A stretch of DNA of 57,900 bases from 4484-232 sp964486555 (GTDB lineage Bacteria > Thermotogota > Thermotogae > Thermotogales > Thermotogaceae). Under the pieces are notes generated by a model. That model ran no database searches and was not told the origin of the DNA. It worked only from the letters and a program-made list of their open reading frames with translations. The position numbers and the translations under genes are program-made. The stretch covers positions 1 through 57,900 of the forward strand of contig CAZANP010000004.1 of the NCBI GenBank assembly GCA_964486555.1, read 5' to 3'. Shown here in pieces: positions 17,283 through 24,860 of the stretch. The first letter of the stretch is position 1. The number at the start of each line of letters is the position of its first letter.

Positions 17283-18554
17283 TCAATCAATGTATTTACC
17301 TTTGGTTTCAACACCGAGTATCATGACCACGATACCTGCTATGATGGACATAACGGAAAGCCATAGGAAGATATGGGGTAGCGATGCTCCCACTTTGAGC
17401 ATATAGCCTGTGTAGTACGGTGCAATTATTCCAGCTATCCTTGCCATGACACCTGCTGACCCATTTCCGGTTCCTCTGAAAGGTGTGGGATAGAGCTCAG
17501 GGGTGTAGGCGTAGACGAGCCCCCAAACACCTAGACAGAAGAAAGATAGAATGAGAGCCATGGTCACAAGAAGGAAAGTACTCGAGACGTATCCCCAAAA
17601 CAGCGCGAATATCCCCATACCTATGAAGTATATTGTCAGAGATCTTTTTCTTCCAATTTTCTCTATGAAATAAGCTGCTGAAAGGTATCCTGGAAGCTGT
17701 GCTACCATCATGAAGAACGTGAACCATAAGGACCTTGCAGAGCTTATCCCCTGTGATGCGAATATCTTTGGCGCCCATGTGAAGAGGGCATAGTACACGA
17801 AACTGACCACGAACCAAGATATCCATATCATCACGGTTCTTTTCAGGTATTTTTTCTTGAGTATCGAAAGAACGGAATACTTTTCTCGCGAGACATCCAC
17901 ACTCTCTTTCACTTCAACTCCCAGAACTCTCTCCAGTTTTTTCTTCCCGCCCTTTATATATGCATACTTGGGAGTTTCTGGTAGGGATAAGAATACCGGC
18001 ACAAGTGCGTAGGCTACAAAGAACGATAGGAAACTCCATCTCCAGCCTAGAGATTCTCTGGTTAGAACCGAGAAGATCCCTATAGCTATACTTCCTATCG
18101 CCCAACTAGCTTCAAGGAGAACCAGGTACTTTCCTCTTATTCGGTACGTTGTGAATTCAGAAAGATACGCGTTAACAGATGGCATCAAACCACCATAACC
18201 AAAACCTGCCAGTATTCTAAAGATCATGAAAAATTCTGGTGACCTTGCAAATCCTAGTAAGAAAGTGAAGGTTATGGTTGATAGGAGGTAAACCAGATTG
18301 GAGATTTTTCTTCCCAGAAGATCTGCGACGAAACCTGACGATAGCGCTCCAACAAGCATACCGATGAAAGTCGAACTGGCGATAGCTCCTGCCATGGTTG
18401 TAGAGAGCTTCCATTCGTCTATGAGACTTGGAAGTGTGAAAGAAAGTACCATGACACCAGCTGCATCCACTATCCATGCAAGGGAGCTTAGAACGAGTAA
18501 TAGTCTTTGTTTTTCTCTAGGAACGTATTTAGCAACTGCTTCGTCTATCCTCAT
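17283..18554 (-). CDS. niaP: MFS transporter, probable niacin (nicotinate) transporter
   Basis: This 423-aa protein has about 12 membrane segments in two halves. MFS motifs are GFVADLLGRKISN after the second segment and the equivalent EKIGRKRSL in the second half, and RILAGFGYGGLMPSVNAYLSEF is of the sugar-porter/AAHS type. The gene lies 3 nt after niaR on the same strand, so it is inferred to import nicotinate or nicotinamide under NiaR control; the name rests on this context. An AAGGAGGTG site at the end of niaR supports the ATG at 18554. It converges on pyrH with no intergenic bases and no visible terminator. Confidence 0.82.
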   Translation of the reverse strand: MRIDEAVAKYVPREKQRLLLVLSSLAWIVDAAGVMVLSFTLPSLIDEWKLSTTMAGAIASSTFIGMLVGALSSGFVADLLGRKISNLVYLLSTITFTFLLGFARSPEFFMIFRILAGFGYGGLMPSVNAYLSEFTTYRIRGKYLVLLEASWAIGSIAIGIFSVLTRESLGWRWSFLSFFVAYALVPVFLSLPETPKYAYIKGGKKKLERVLGVEVKESVDVSREKYSVLSILKKKYLKRTVMIWISWFVVSFVYYALFTWAPKIFASQGISSARSLWFTFFMMVAQLPGYLSAAYFIEKIGRKRSLTIYFIGMGIFALFWGYVSSTFLLVTMALILSFFCLGVWGLVYAYTPELYPTPFRGTGNGSAGVMARIAGIIAPYYTGYMLKVGASLPHIFLWLSVMSIIAGIVVMILGVETKGKYID

Positions 18555-18557
18555 TCT

Positions 18558-19082
18558 CTACACCTCCTTTAGCATCTCTTCTCTCAGAAGATATCCCTTC
18601 TCACTCAAAGCTTTTAGAATTTTCTTGAAAGTCTCTTCATCTTTAACCTCTATGGTGTGTAGATGTACCCCGTCTGAGAGCGAAAGCAAAGGTTCTGCTT
18701 TTGCAGATGCCAGAAGGCTCACGAATTTCACAACATCCTCTTCGGTTGCAACATCTATCATTCCTCTTATTTCACCGTATACGGGATGTTCCACTATCAC
18801 ATCACACACTTTTCCTCCAAGTTTCACAATGGTCATCAATTCATCGTATATATCTTCCTTCCGATGCTTCACCGCTATCAACTTCTTGTTACCACCTTCA
18901 CCTTTCAGTACATATCCTCTCGGTGTTGCCACAACGTTGTATCCTTCTTCCTTCATGAAAGCTATATACTGCACAACAGCTTGTCTGCTCACGCCCAAAA
19001 CTTTTGCTATCTCTGAGCCACTCACTGGTTTCTCTGATTTTTTCAGTATAGAAAGTATCCTTTCGATCTTTTCCTTTCTCAT
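18558..19082 (-). CDS. niaR: NiaR-type niacin-responsive transcriptional repressor
   Basis: This 174-aa protein has an HTH_11 winged helix (about 1-60: RKEKIERILSILKKSE, then VSGSEIAKVLGVSRQAVVQYI) and a 3H domain. Candidate ligand/metal residues are H73, E81, H99 (VEHPVYGEIRG), H140 and H142 (GVHLHTIEV). NiaR represses NAD-precursor uptake and synthesis genes when niacin is plentiful. The ATG at 19082 is preferred because AAGAGGTGA lies 5 nt upstream; the in-frame ATG at 19103 would place that site inside the gene. It forms a bicistronic operon with the MFS gene and is itself preceded by a triple half-site operator. Confidence 0.92.
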   Translation of the reverse strand: MRKEKIERILSILKKSEKPVSGSEIAKVLGVSRQAVVQYIAFMKEEGYNVVATPRGYVLKGEGGNKKLIAVKHRKEDIYDELMTIVKLGGKVCDVIVEHPVYGEIRGMIDVATEEDVVKFVSLLASAKAEPLLSLSDGVHLHTIEVKDEETFKKILKALSEKGYLLREEMLKEV

Positions 19083-19084
19083 GC

Positions 19085-19109
19085 TGTCACCTCTTGACAG
19101 CATATGTCA
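19085..19109. promoter_or_regulatory. NiaR operator with three half-sites
   Basis: The half-sites TGTCA (19085-19089), TGACA (19095-19099) and TGTCA (19105-19109) are spaced exactly 10 bp apart. The first two form a perfect dyad with 7-bp arms (GCTGTCA-CCTCT-TGACAGC); the second and third form TGACA-N5-TGTCA. They lie between the predicted niaR start point and its start codon, where repressor binding would block transcription. Confidence 0.7.
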
Positions 19110-19118
19110 GCAAAGATA

Positions 19119-19147
19119 ATTTTATCCTTTCAGATGTTTCAAGTCAA
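19119..19147 (-). promoter_or_regulatory. Promoter of niaR operon
   Basis: On the minus strand the -35 box TTGACT (19142-19147) and the -10 box TAAAAT (19119-19124) are 17 bp apart. The start point is predicted near 19112, directly upstream of the operator half-sites. Confidence 0.7.
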
Positions 19148-19202
19148 GGTGGTAGCTTATGAATAAAAGGATGTAGGGTGTGAGAAGCAGAACTATACAA
19201 CA

Positions 19203-19223
19203 TACCCTGTACCCTATACCCTG
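19203..19223. repeat. Three tandem TACCCT(G/A) heptamers
   Basis: Three consecutive 7-bp units TACCCTG, TACCCTA, TACCCTG lie in the gap between niaR and the radical SAM gene. An AGGGTGTG about 30 bp upstream could pair with the CATACCCT at its start in RNA. No function is evident. Confidence 0.6.
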
Positions 19224-19275
19224 AGATATTCTTGCTGATCACTTCGATCTTCAAAATATAGTAATCTTGTATTAT

Positions 19276-19303
19276 TTGCGTTTTAATGTTAATCCTCTAT
19301 AAT
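19276..19303 (+). promoter_or_regulatory. Promoter of radical SAM/tetR operon
   Basis: A consensus -10 TATAAT (19298-19303) has a weak -35 TTGCGT (19276-19281) 16 bp upstream. The -10 box directly abuts the TetR-type palindrome. Confidence 0.6.
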
Positions 19304-19318
19304 TTGACCGACCGGTAA
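19304..19318. promoter_or_regulatory. Candidate TetR-family operator
   Basis: TTGACCGACCGGTAA is a near-palindrome of the GACCGACCGGTC type often bound by TetR-family repressors. It lies immediately after the -10 box, where binding would block initiation. The TetR gene at 20827 is in the operon it would control. Confidence 0.55.
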
Positions 19319-19338
19319 GTAAAATGGGAGGTGAGTGA

Positions 19339-20784
19339 ATGGCTGTAGGAGGTATAAAAGGTATTCTATACAGGCAGGCAGGAAAACTGGTTTCTTCAGT
19401 CCTTAGAAAAACGGATGAAGAAGGATTGTACAGGCTTTTCTCAACACTCAGTGCCTTCACCAAAGAACCATCCAAGAGTGGTTTGAAAAAGCTCGCACTA
19501 ATGGCAAAGGAAAAACATCCCATGATAAGCAGCTGGGTGAGGATCTTCAAGAACGCTAGTCCTAAATGTGCTGAAAAGGTAATAAACAACCTGATAATCA
19601 ACGAATTTGCCATAGGTGAACCGATCCGCCAGCAAAAGATGCATGAACACAAAGTTGTCCTTCCCAAACTCGTTGTCATAAGCCCGACCTACGCGTGCAA
19701 TCTAAACTGTGTTGGATGTTATGCTGGACTTTATGGAAGGAAGTACGAGCTGTCCAAAGATGAAGTAGCGGATATCATAAGACAGTCAAACGAACTTGGG
19801 ATGTACTTTTTCATAATAACGGGAGGGGAACCTTTCTTCTGGCCACCTCTTCTTGACATATTGGAAGAATTCAACGACAGTTACTTCTTGATCTATACGA
19901 ACGGCACCTTGATAACCGAAGAAGTTGCAAAGAAACTCGCAGAACTCGGAAATGCAACACCTGCTATCTCGGTCGAAGGTTTCGAGCTTGACACGGATTG
20001 GAGGAGAGGAAGAGGAGTCTTCAAGAAAGTCCTTGAAGCATGGGAAAGATTGAGAAGATACGGTGTCATATTCGGAACGTCCGTTACCGCCACGAAGTTA
20101 AACCACGACACCATTATGAAAGACGAATTCTGGGACTTCTTAGAAGAACAAGGAGTCGCTTATGTCTGGGTCTTCCAATTCATGCCAGTTGGTATGAATC
20201 CCACAATGGATCTCGTGCCAACTCCAAAACAGAGATATGAAAGGTTCTTCAAAACAGAAGAGATGAGATTAAGTGGAAGATTTGCATTCGTCGCTGATTT
20301 CTGGAATCACGGTTTCCTGACTCATGGCTGTCTTGCTGCCGGTGCGAAGTATCTCCACATAAACGCTAAAGGGTATGTAGAACCCTGTGTCTTCCAGCAA
20401 TTCGCAGTTGACAGTATAAGGGAAAAATCCCTACTCGAGATACTGAAATCACCGTTCTTCGAAGCGTACAAGAGGATGATACCTTATTCCAATAACCTGT
20501 TCAGGCCTTGCCCAATAATAGACAACCCCAAGGTCTTCAGAGCTATGGTCAAGCATTTCAATGCGAAACCTCAGCATGAAGGAGCAGAAAAGGTTGTCAC
20601 TGAACTTGCAGAAGATCTGGACAAATTGGCGGAAGGATGGAAGCCCTACGCGGATAAACTATGGTATGAACATGGTTATGCTGAAAGATACCCTGTTAAC
20701 AGAGGTGTGTACAATTACGAAACGAGGATGAGAAGATACTCCAACAAAGAAGAGCTACTGGCAGTCGACAAAAAGCTGTCCTGA
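19339..20784 (+). CDS. Radical SAM protein with SPASM-like C-terminus
   Basis: This 481-aa cytoplasmic protein has the [4Fe-4S]-SAM motif C120-x3-C124-x2-C127 (YACNLNCVGCYAG), the SAM-contacting GGEPFF and a TIM-barrel-like body. A later cysteine cluster (HGCLAAGAKYLHINAKGYVEPC, then RPCPIIDNP) may hold an auxiliary cluster. It has an N-terminal extension of about 110 residues and a C-terminal tail rich in aromatic residues. The substrate is unknown; similar proteins act in peptide, heme or lipid modification. A GGGAGGTGAG site supports the ATG at 19339. It is co-transcribed with the TetR gene 42 nt downstream. Confidence 0.88.
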   Translation: MAVGGIKGILYRQAGKLVSSVLRKTDEEGLYRLFSTLSAFTKEPSKSGLKKLALMAKEKHPMISSWVRIFKNASPKCAEKVINNLIINEFAIGEPIRQQKMHEHKVVLPKLVVISPTYACNLNCVGCYAGLYGRKYELSKDEVADIIRQSNELGMYFFIITGGEPFFWPPLLDILEEFNDSYFLIYTNGTLITEEVAKKLAELGNATPAISVEGFELDTDWRRGRGVFKKVLEAWERLRRYGVIFGTSVTATKLNHDTIMKDEFWDFLEEQGVAYVWVFQFMPVGMNPTMDLVPTPKQRYERFFKTEEMRLSGRFAFVADFWNHGFLTHGCLAAGAKYLHINAKGYVEPCVFQQFAVDSIREKSLLEILKSPFFEAYKRMIPYSNNLFRPCPIIDNPKVFRAMVKHFNAKPQHEGAEKVVTELAEDLDKLAEGWKPYADKLWYEHGYAERYPVNRGVYNYETRMRRYSNKEELLAVDKKLS

Positions 20785-20786
20785 AT

Positions 20787-20809
20787 ATGAGGGGACTCCC
20801 TCCCCTCAT
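20787..20809 (+). terminator. Hairpin between radical SAM and tetR genes
   Basis: A 9-bp stem ATGAGGGGA / TCCCCTCAT with loop CTCCC lies just after the stop codon. The following TATCTT is a poor T-run, so it is likelier to be a partial attenuator or an mRNA-stabilising end than a full terminator. Confidence 0.5.
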
Positions 20810-20826
20810 TATCTTGGGGGGGATGA

Positions 20827-21399
20827 ATGTTGGGAAAAGAAACCAGGATGAAAATTTTGGAAGCCGCGAAGAAAGCTTTTTCAGAGAAAGGATTTGATGG
20901 TGTTAGTGTTGATGAGATAGCAAAAAGGGCAGGGGTTAGGAAGGCTTTAATATATTATTACTTCCCCAGCAAAGAAATTCTGTTCGAAGAAGTTTGGAAA
21001 AGTGCTTTGAACGAGCTGGAGGAGCATCTCTTCGGTGAGGTTAAAAACGAAAATGTTTACATAAGAAAGATAAAAAGATTTTTGAGAGCGTACGTGGATT
21101 TCGTGACGAGCAAGAGCGTTCTGAATAAGATTATAGAGAAAGAAAAAGCGAGTGTTATGGATACACCTGGTGAAACGTGGGAGAGATTGAAGGAAAGATA
21201 TTGGGATTTCATAAAAAGGGTTGCTCAATTGATAGAAGAAGGGAAAAAGAGAAACTACGTTCATGAAGACATAGATTCAAGAGCGGCAGCAGAGCTCATA
21301 GTGAGTAGTATAGGGGAAGTTCCAAAAGATGAGAATACCCTTCGGAGTATTCAAGCGATGATATTAAGGGGATTGCTTAAGTTCAGCGGAGAATCTTGA
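20827..21399 (+). CDS. TetR family transcriptional regulator
   Basis: This 190-aa protein has an N-terminal TetR_N helix-turn-helix (about residues 7-52: MKILEAAKKAFSEKGFDGVS, then VDEIAKRAGVRKALIYYYFP, then SKEILFEEVWKSAL). A helical ligand-binding domain follows with no recognisable effector signature. It is the second gene of the radical SAM operon, and a matching palindrome sits at that operon's promoter, so it probably autoregulates and controls the radical SAM gene. A run of G before the start gives the ribosome site. A strong terminator overlaps its stop codon. Confidence 0.9.
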   Translation: MLGKETRMKILEAAKKAFSEKGFDGVSVDEIAKRAGVRKALIYYYFPSKEILFEEVWKSALNELEEHLFGEVKNENVYIRKIKRFLRAYVDFVTSKSVLNKIIEKEKASVMDTPGETWERLKERYWDFIKRVAQLIEEGKKRNYVHEDIDSRAAAELIVSSIGEVPKDENTLRSIQAMILRGLLKFSGES

Positions 21400-21420
21400 G
21401 GGGGGACTCCCCTCTTTTTT
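21398..21420 (+). terminator. Intrinsic terminator after tetR
   Basis: The stem GAGGGG / CCCCTC (with a possible extra G-T pair) is followed by six T. It begins inside the tetR stop codon. On the minus strand it is not followed by a T-run, so it is not a clear terminator for rho. Confidence 0.82.
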
Positions 21421-21443
21421 GAATTTAAAAATGATGCTAAGCT

Positions 21444-22739
21444 TCAAGCGTATTTTGCTTTTTCATGATCTATCAACATGAGGAATTCCTCGTTCGATTT
21501 TGTTTCTGCAAATTTTCTGAGGATCAAAGTCAACCCTTCCTCTTCCGTCATTGTCGAGAGCATCCTTCTCAAAACCCAAACCTTTTTAAGGACATCTTCT
21601 GGAAGGAGAAGCTCTTCTTTTCTCGTACCAGAGAGATTCAAATTTATGGCGGGGAATATCCTTTTGTTGGCAAGCTGTCTTGAAAGGACGAGCTCCATGT
21701 TACCCGTCCCCTTGAACTCTTCAAATATAACCTCGTCCATCTTGGAACCTGTTTCAATCAGAGCGGTTGCTATGACTGTGAGACTTCCCCCTTCCCTCGT
21801 GTTTCTAGCAGCTCCAAAAAAGTGCTTGGGTTTGTACAGAGCGGCTGGATCCACTCCCCCTGTTAACAACTTTCCACTGGGAGGAACTACTATGTTGTAC
21901 ACTCTTGCAAGCCTCGTCAAACTGTCAAGAAGAATCACAACATCGTAACTGTATTCAACGAGCCTTTTAGCTATCTCCAGAGTTAATTCGGCCACTTTCA
22001 CTTGTTTGTCGGGGGGCATATCAAAGGGAGCTGCTATAACTATAGCGTCTGTTGATTCTCTTATATCCGTCACTTCCTCAGGCCTTTCATCGATCAGCAA
22101 GATGATCCTAATGGTATCAGGATGATTCATCGCTATACCGTTGGCTATCTCCTTAAGAATCGTCGTCTTCCCCGCTTTGGGAGGAGCAACTATCATCCCT
22201 CTTTGACCTTTACCAATGGGCGCGAAGAGATCAATAAGCCTTGTTGAATAAATATGATGTTCAGTTTCAAGTATGAACCTCTCCCTTGGATAATCTGGTG
22301 TCAGATTTTCAAAATTCACCCGTTCGTTGGCCATCTCAGGAGGTCTGTAATTTACCGCTTCTATTTTTATCATCGCGAAGTACTTTTCTCCTTCTTTGGG
22401 TTTTCTTATAACGCCCGATATTATGTCTCCTGTATTCAGGTTGAACTTCCTGATTTGGGAGGGGGAGATGTAGATATCGTCAGAACTCGGAAGAAGATTA
22501 TCCTCGATTCGCCTTAAGAAGCCAAAACCATCGGGGTGAATCTCCAGCACTCCTTCACCAAAGAAATAACCGGTAGATTCCGTCTGAGCTTTGAGTATGG
22601 CGAAGATTAAATCCCTTTTTCTTAAAGAAGTGTACCTGGGTATGTTGTATTTTTTTGCCATCTCGTAGAGTTGCTTTATCGTCATAGATTCGAGCTGGGA
22701 TATGTTGAGGGTGTCGTTCTCCTTGATACTATCGCTCAA
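21444..22739 (-). CDS. rho: Transcription termination factor Rho
   Basis: This 431-aa hexameric RNA helicase ends transcription of untranslated RNA. It has an N-terminal Rho_N helical domain (MTIKQLYEMAKKY), the RNA-binding cold-shock domain with DGFGFL (70-75), Walker A APPKAGKT (185-192), the DERPEEVTDI loop and the R-loop/Q-loop region in the ATPase core. The start is TTG at 22739, with GGAGGTGTGACG immediately before it; longer in-frame starts lie inside the transaldolase gene. It follows that gene by 2 nt, so rho is expressed at the end of the ribosomal superoperon. Confidence 0.96.
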   Translation of the reverse strand: MSDSIKENDTLNISQLESMTIKQLYEMAKKYNIPRYTSLRKRDLIFAILKAQTESTGYFFGEGVLEIHPDGFGFLRRIEDNLLPSSDDIYISPSQIRKFNLNTGDIISGVIRKPKEGEKYFAMIKIEAVNYRPPEMANERVNFENLTPDYPRERFILETEHHIYSTRLIDLFAPIGKGQRGMIVAPPKAGKTTILKEIANGIAMNHPDTIRIILLIDERPEEVTDIRESTDAIVIAAPFDMPPDKQVKVAELTLEIAKRLVEYSYDVVILLDSLTRLARVYNIVVPPSGKLLTGGVDPAALYKPKHFFGAARNTREGGSLTVIATALIETGSKMDEVIFEEFKGTGNMELVLSRQLANKRIFPAINLNLSGTRKEELLLPEDVLKKVWVLRRMLSTMTEEEGLTLILRKFAETKSNEEFLMLIDHEKAKYA

Positions 22740-22741
22740 CG

Positions 22742-23395
22742 TCACACCTCCTCCTTCAGGTATATTTCCCAATCTTTCAAGAACCTTTCCAGACCTTTAT
22801 CCGTCAAAGGGTGCGTGAACAATTTCTCAAGTGTGGAGAAAGGAATGGTTACCACATCAACACCTAAAAGGGCTGCTTCTAGGACGTGCATGGGATGCCT
22901 GATACTTGCCGCTATTATCTCCGTCTCGAAGAGGTAATTGTTGAATATAACGACGATAGCTTCCAACAGTTTCAAACCGTCACTGGAAATATCATCTAAT
23001 CTCCCTATAAAGGGGCTGACATAGGTTGCACCCGCCTTCGCCGCAAGGATTGCTTGAGTGGGACTGAAGATCAAAGTGGCATTCGTTTTTATCCCCTCTT
23101 TTGATAACTCCTTTATAGCTCTTACACCATCTGGCGTGAGAGGTATTTTGACAACGACATTCTCGTCGATTTCACTCAGTTTTTCCGCTTCCTTTACCAT
23201 TCCTTTCCAATCTGTTGAGACAACCTCCGCCGATACAGGTCCTTTAACTATCTGGCAAATCTCTTTTATTCTATCCTCGAAATTCGCTTTTTCCTTGGCT
23301 ATAAGGGAAGGGTTGGTTGTGACACCATCTATTATACCCCATTCAACACCTTTTTTGATCTCTTCCAAATTCGCCGTATCTAAAAATATCTTCAC
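22742..23395 (-). CDS. tal: Transaldolase, small TalC/MipB type
   Basis: This 217-aa enzyme moves a dihydroxyacetone unit between sugar phosphates in the non-oxidative pentose phosphate pathway; the short class also includes fructose-6-phosphate aldolases. Motifs are FLDTANLEEI at the start, DGVTTNPSLIAKE and VVKIPLTPDG, with K83 the predicted Schiff-base lysine. The GTG at 23395 fits a GGGGGGT site and the family N-terminus (MKIFLDTANL); the longer frame has no ribosome site. It sits between rplQ (71 nt upstream) and rho (2 nt downstream), an unusual place for a sugar enzyme. Confidence 0.94.
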   Translation of the reverse strand: MKIFLDTANLEEIKKGVEWGIIDGVTTNPSLIAKEKANFEDRIKEICQIVKGPVSAEVVSTDWKGMVKEAEKLSEIDENVVVKIPLTPDGVRAIKELSKEGIKTNATLIFSPTQAILAAKAGATYVSPFIGRLDDISSDGLKLLEAIVVIFNNYLFETEIIAASIRHPMHVLEAALLGVDVVTIPFSTLEKLFTHPLTDKGLERFLKDWEIYLKEEV

Positions 23396-23451
23396 TTGTT
23401 TTACCCCCCGGGAAGATTTTCTAAGGAAGGAAAGAATTAGAATAAAAGGAG

Positions 23452-23468
23452 GAGGGAAGCGATCCCTC
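23452..23468 (-). terminator. Weak hairpin after rplQ
   Basis: The stem GAGGGA / TCCCTC with a 5-nt loop overlaps the rplQ stop codon and is followed on the minus strand by CTCCTTTTATT. The stem is short and the T-run broken, so it may only reduce transcription into the transaldolase gene. Confidence 0.35.
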
Positions 23469-23859
23469 ACTCCTCAGAACCACTTTCCACAAGCTGAACA
23501 AGCGCCATTTCGGCAGCATCTCCTCTTCTGAAACCCAGTCTAAGTATTCTTACATATCCTCCATTCCTACCCACGTATTTTTTAGCTATTTCTTCAACCA
23601 ATCTATTCGTGAGTTTTCTGTCGTTCAATTCCCTGTTTATAACTCTTCTCAAAGCAACACTCTTCGTCCTATCCTGAACTGTTGCCGCCTTTATCGCCTT
23701 CGCTATGAGCTTTTCTGTAAAAGATCTTAAAGCCTTTGCTTTCGCAACAGTCGTGACTATCGATCCATGATCGAACAGTTCCTTAGCGAGATTCCTAAGG
23801 AGCGCCCTTCTATGGCTTCCATAGCGGCTTAGTTTGTTCTTTGCGACTCTGTGTCTCAC
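23467..23859 (-). CDS. rplQ: 50S ribosomal protein L17
   Basis: This 130-aa large-subunit protein near the tunnel exit has the L17 signature MRHRVAKNKLSRYGSHRRAL and the central VTTVAKAKALRSFTEKLI. The length is normal. It follows rpoA by 3 nt and closes the classical alpha block; a weak hairpin overlaps its stop. Confidence 0.97.
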   Translation of the reverse strand: MRHRVAKNKLSRYGSHRRALLRNLAKELFDHGSIVTTVAKAKALRSFTEKLIAKAIKAATVQDRTKSVALRRVINRELNDRKLTNRLVEEIAKKYVGRNGGYVRILRLGFRRGDAAEMALVQLVESGSEE

Positions 23860-23862
23860 GAC

Positions 23863-24855
23863 TCATTCCCCCTTCCTCAGTTCTAATCCGAATTTTTCCT
23901 TCAATTTCTTTTTAACCTCTTCCAGAGATTTTGCACCAAAGTTCTTTATCTTCAAAAGATCATCTTCCGTCCTGTTGAGAAGATCTCCAATGGTTTCTAT
24001 TCTATCCCTTTTCAAACAATTCAACGCTCTGACAGAAAGTTCCAGTTCATCGATCTTTTTGGAGAAAACGTCCTCTTCCTCTGCTTCCTGAGCTTCCACC
24101 TTTTTCTCTTCAGGAGTCATGAGGATCTCTTCCGCTTCAAAAGTCGTTTCAGGTAAGCTATCGAGAATGATCTGGAAATGTTTTATCAGAATATCGGTAG
24201 CTTTCTTCAGAGCCTCCTCTGGTTTTATGGATTTCTTGGTCCATATCTCCAGGATTAACTTGTCATAATCCGTTCTTTTACCGACCCTGACGTTTTCTGT
24301 AAGGAAGTTAACTTTCATGACGGGGCTGAAAACACCATCTATCGGTATCCATCCAACTTCTGGTTTCTCATCTCTTTCAGAAACCGGAACGAATCCTTTT
24401 CCCATTTCAGCGTAAACTTCAAAGTATATTTCCACAGCATCATTTAAGGTCGCTATTGGAAAATCAGGATTGACAACCTCTATACCTCCAGGGGTTCTGA
24501 TATCTCCCGCAAGAAGTTTTCCGGGTCCTTTCTTTTCAACTTCCATCCTTATCTTACCATCAACGGGTACTTCAACTCGAAACTGAACTTTTTTCAAATT
24601 CAACAATATGTCCAGGATATCTTCTTTTACACCATCTATAGTATCGTATTCGTGATATTTCTCCGGTTTTATAAACCTAACATCGGTTATCGCAAGAGAG
24701 GGTATAGAGGAGAGGAGTACCCTCCTCAGAGCGTTTCCAACGGTTATTGCGTAACCTTTCTCCATAGGAGACAACGAAAATCTGGCGTAATAGTACTCCT
24801 TTTCCTCTCTTTCCTCCTCCAGTTTCATCCTCTTCGGCATAACGAACTCCACCAT
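23863..24855 (-). CDS. rpoA: RNA polymerase alpha subunit
   Basis: This 330-aa subunit dimerises to nucleate RNA polymerase and contacts upstream DNA and regulators. The N-terminal domain (about 1-230) has FSLSPMEKGYAITVGNALRR, which begins the dimer interface. After an acidic linker, the C-terminal domain has ELSVRALNCLKRDRIETIGD and the KNFGAKSLEEVKKKL helix-hairpin-helix. The ATG at 24855 is chosen because GAGGTGA ends 5 nt before it; the GTG at 24864 and ATG at 24861 overlap that site. Confidence 0.97.
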   Translation of the reverse strand: MVEFVMPKRMKLEEEREEKEYYYARFSLSPMEKGYAITVGNALRRVLLSSIPSLAITDVRFIKPEKYHEYDTIDGVKEDILDILLNLKKVQFRVEVPVDGKIRMEVEKKGPGKLLAGDIRTPGGIEVVNPDFPIATLNDAVEIYFEVYAEMGKGFVPVSERDEKPEVGWIPIDGVFSPVMKVNFLTENVRVGKRTDYDKLILEIWTKKSIKPEEALKKATDILIKHFQIILDSLPETTFEAEEILMTPEEKKVEAQEAEEEDVFSKKIDELELSVRALNCLKRDRIETIGDLLNRTEDDLLKIKNFGAKSLEEVKKKLKEKFGLELRKGE

Positions 24856-24860
24856 TCTCA

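Noticed and set aside
18298..19119. A 273-codon frame on the plus strand opposite niaR and the MFS gene
   Set aside because: It spans two real genes and their operator; its serine/threonine/phenylalanine-rich sequence is the usual antisense composition.
19203..19223. The heptamer triplet as a CRISPR or integration-site repeat
   Set aside because: Units are only 7 bp, there are no spacers, no cas genes, no integrase and no tRNA nearby.
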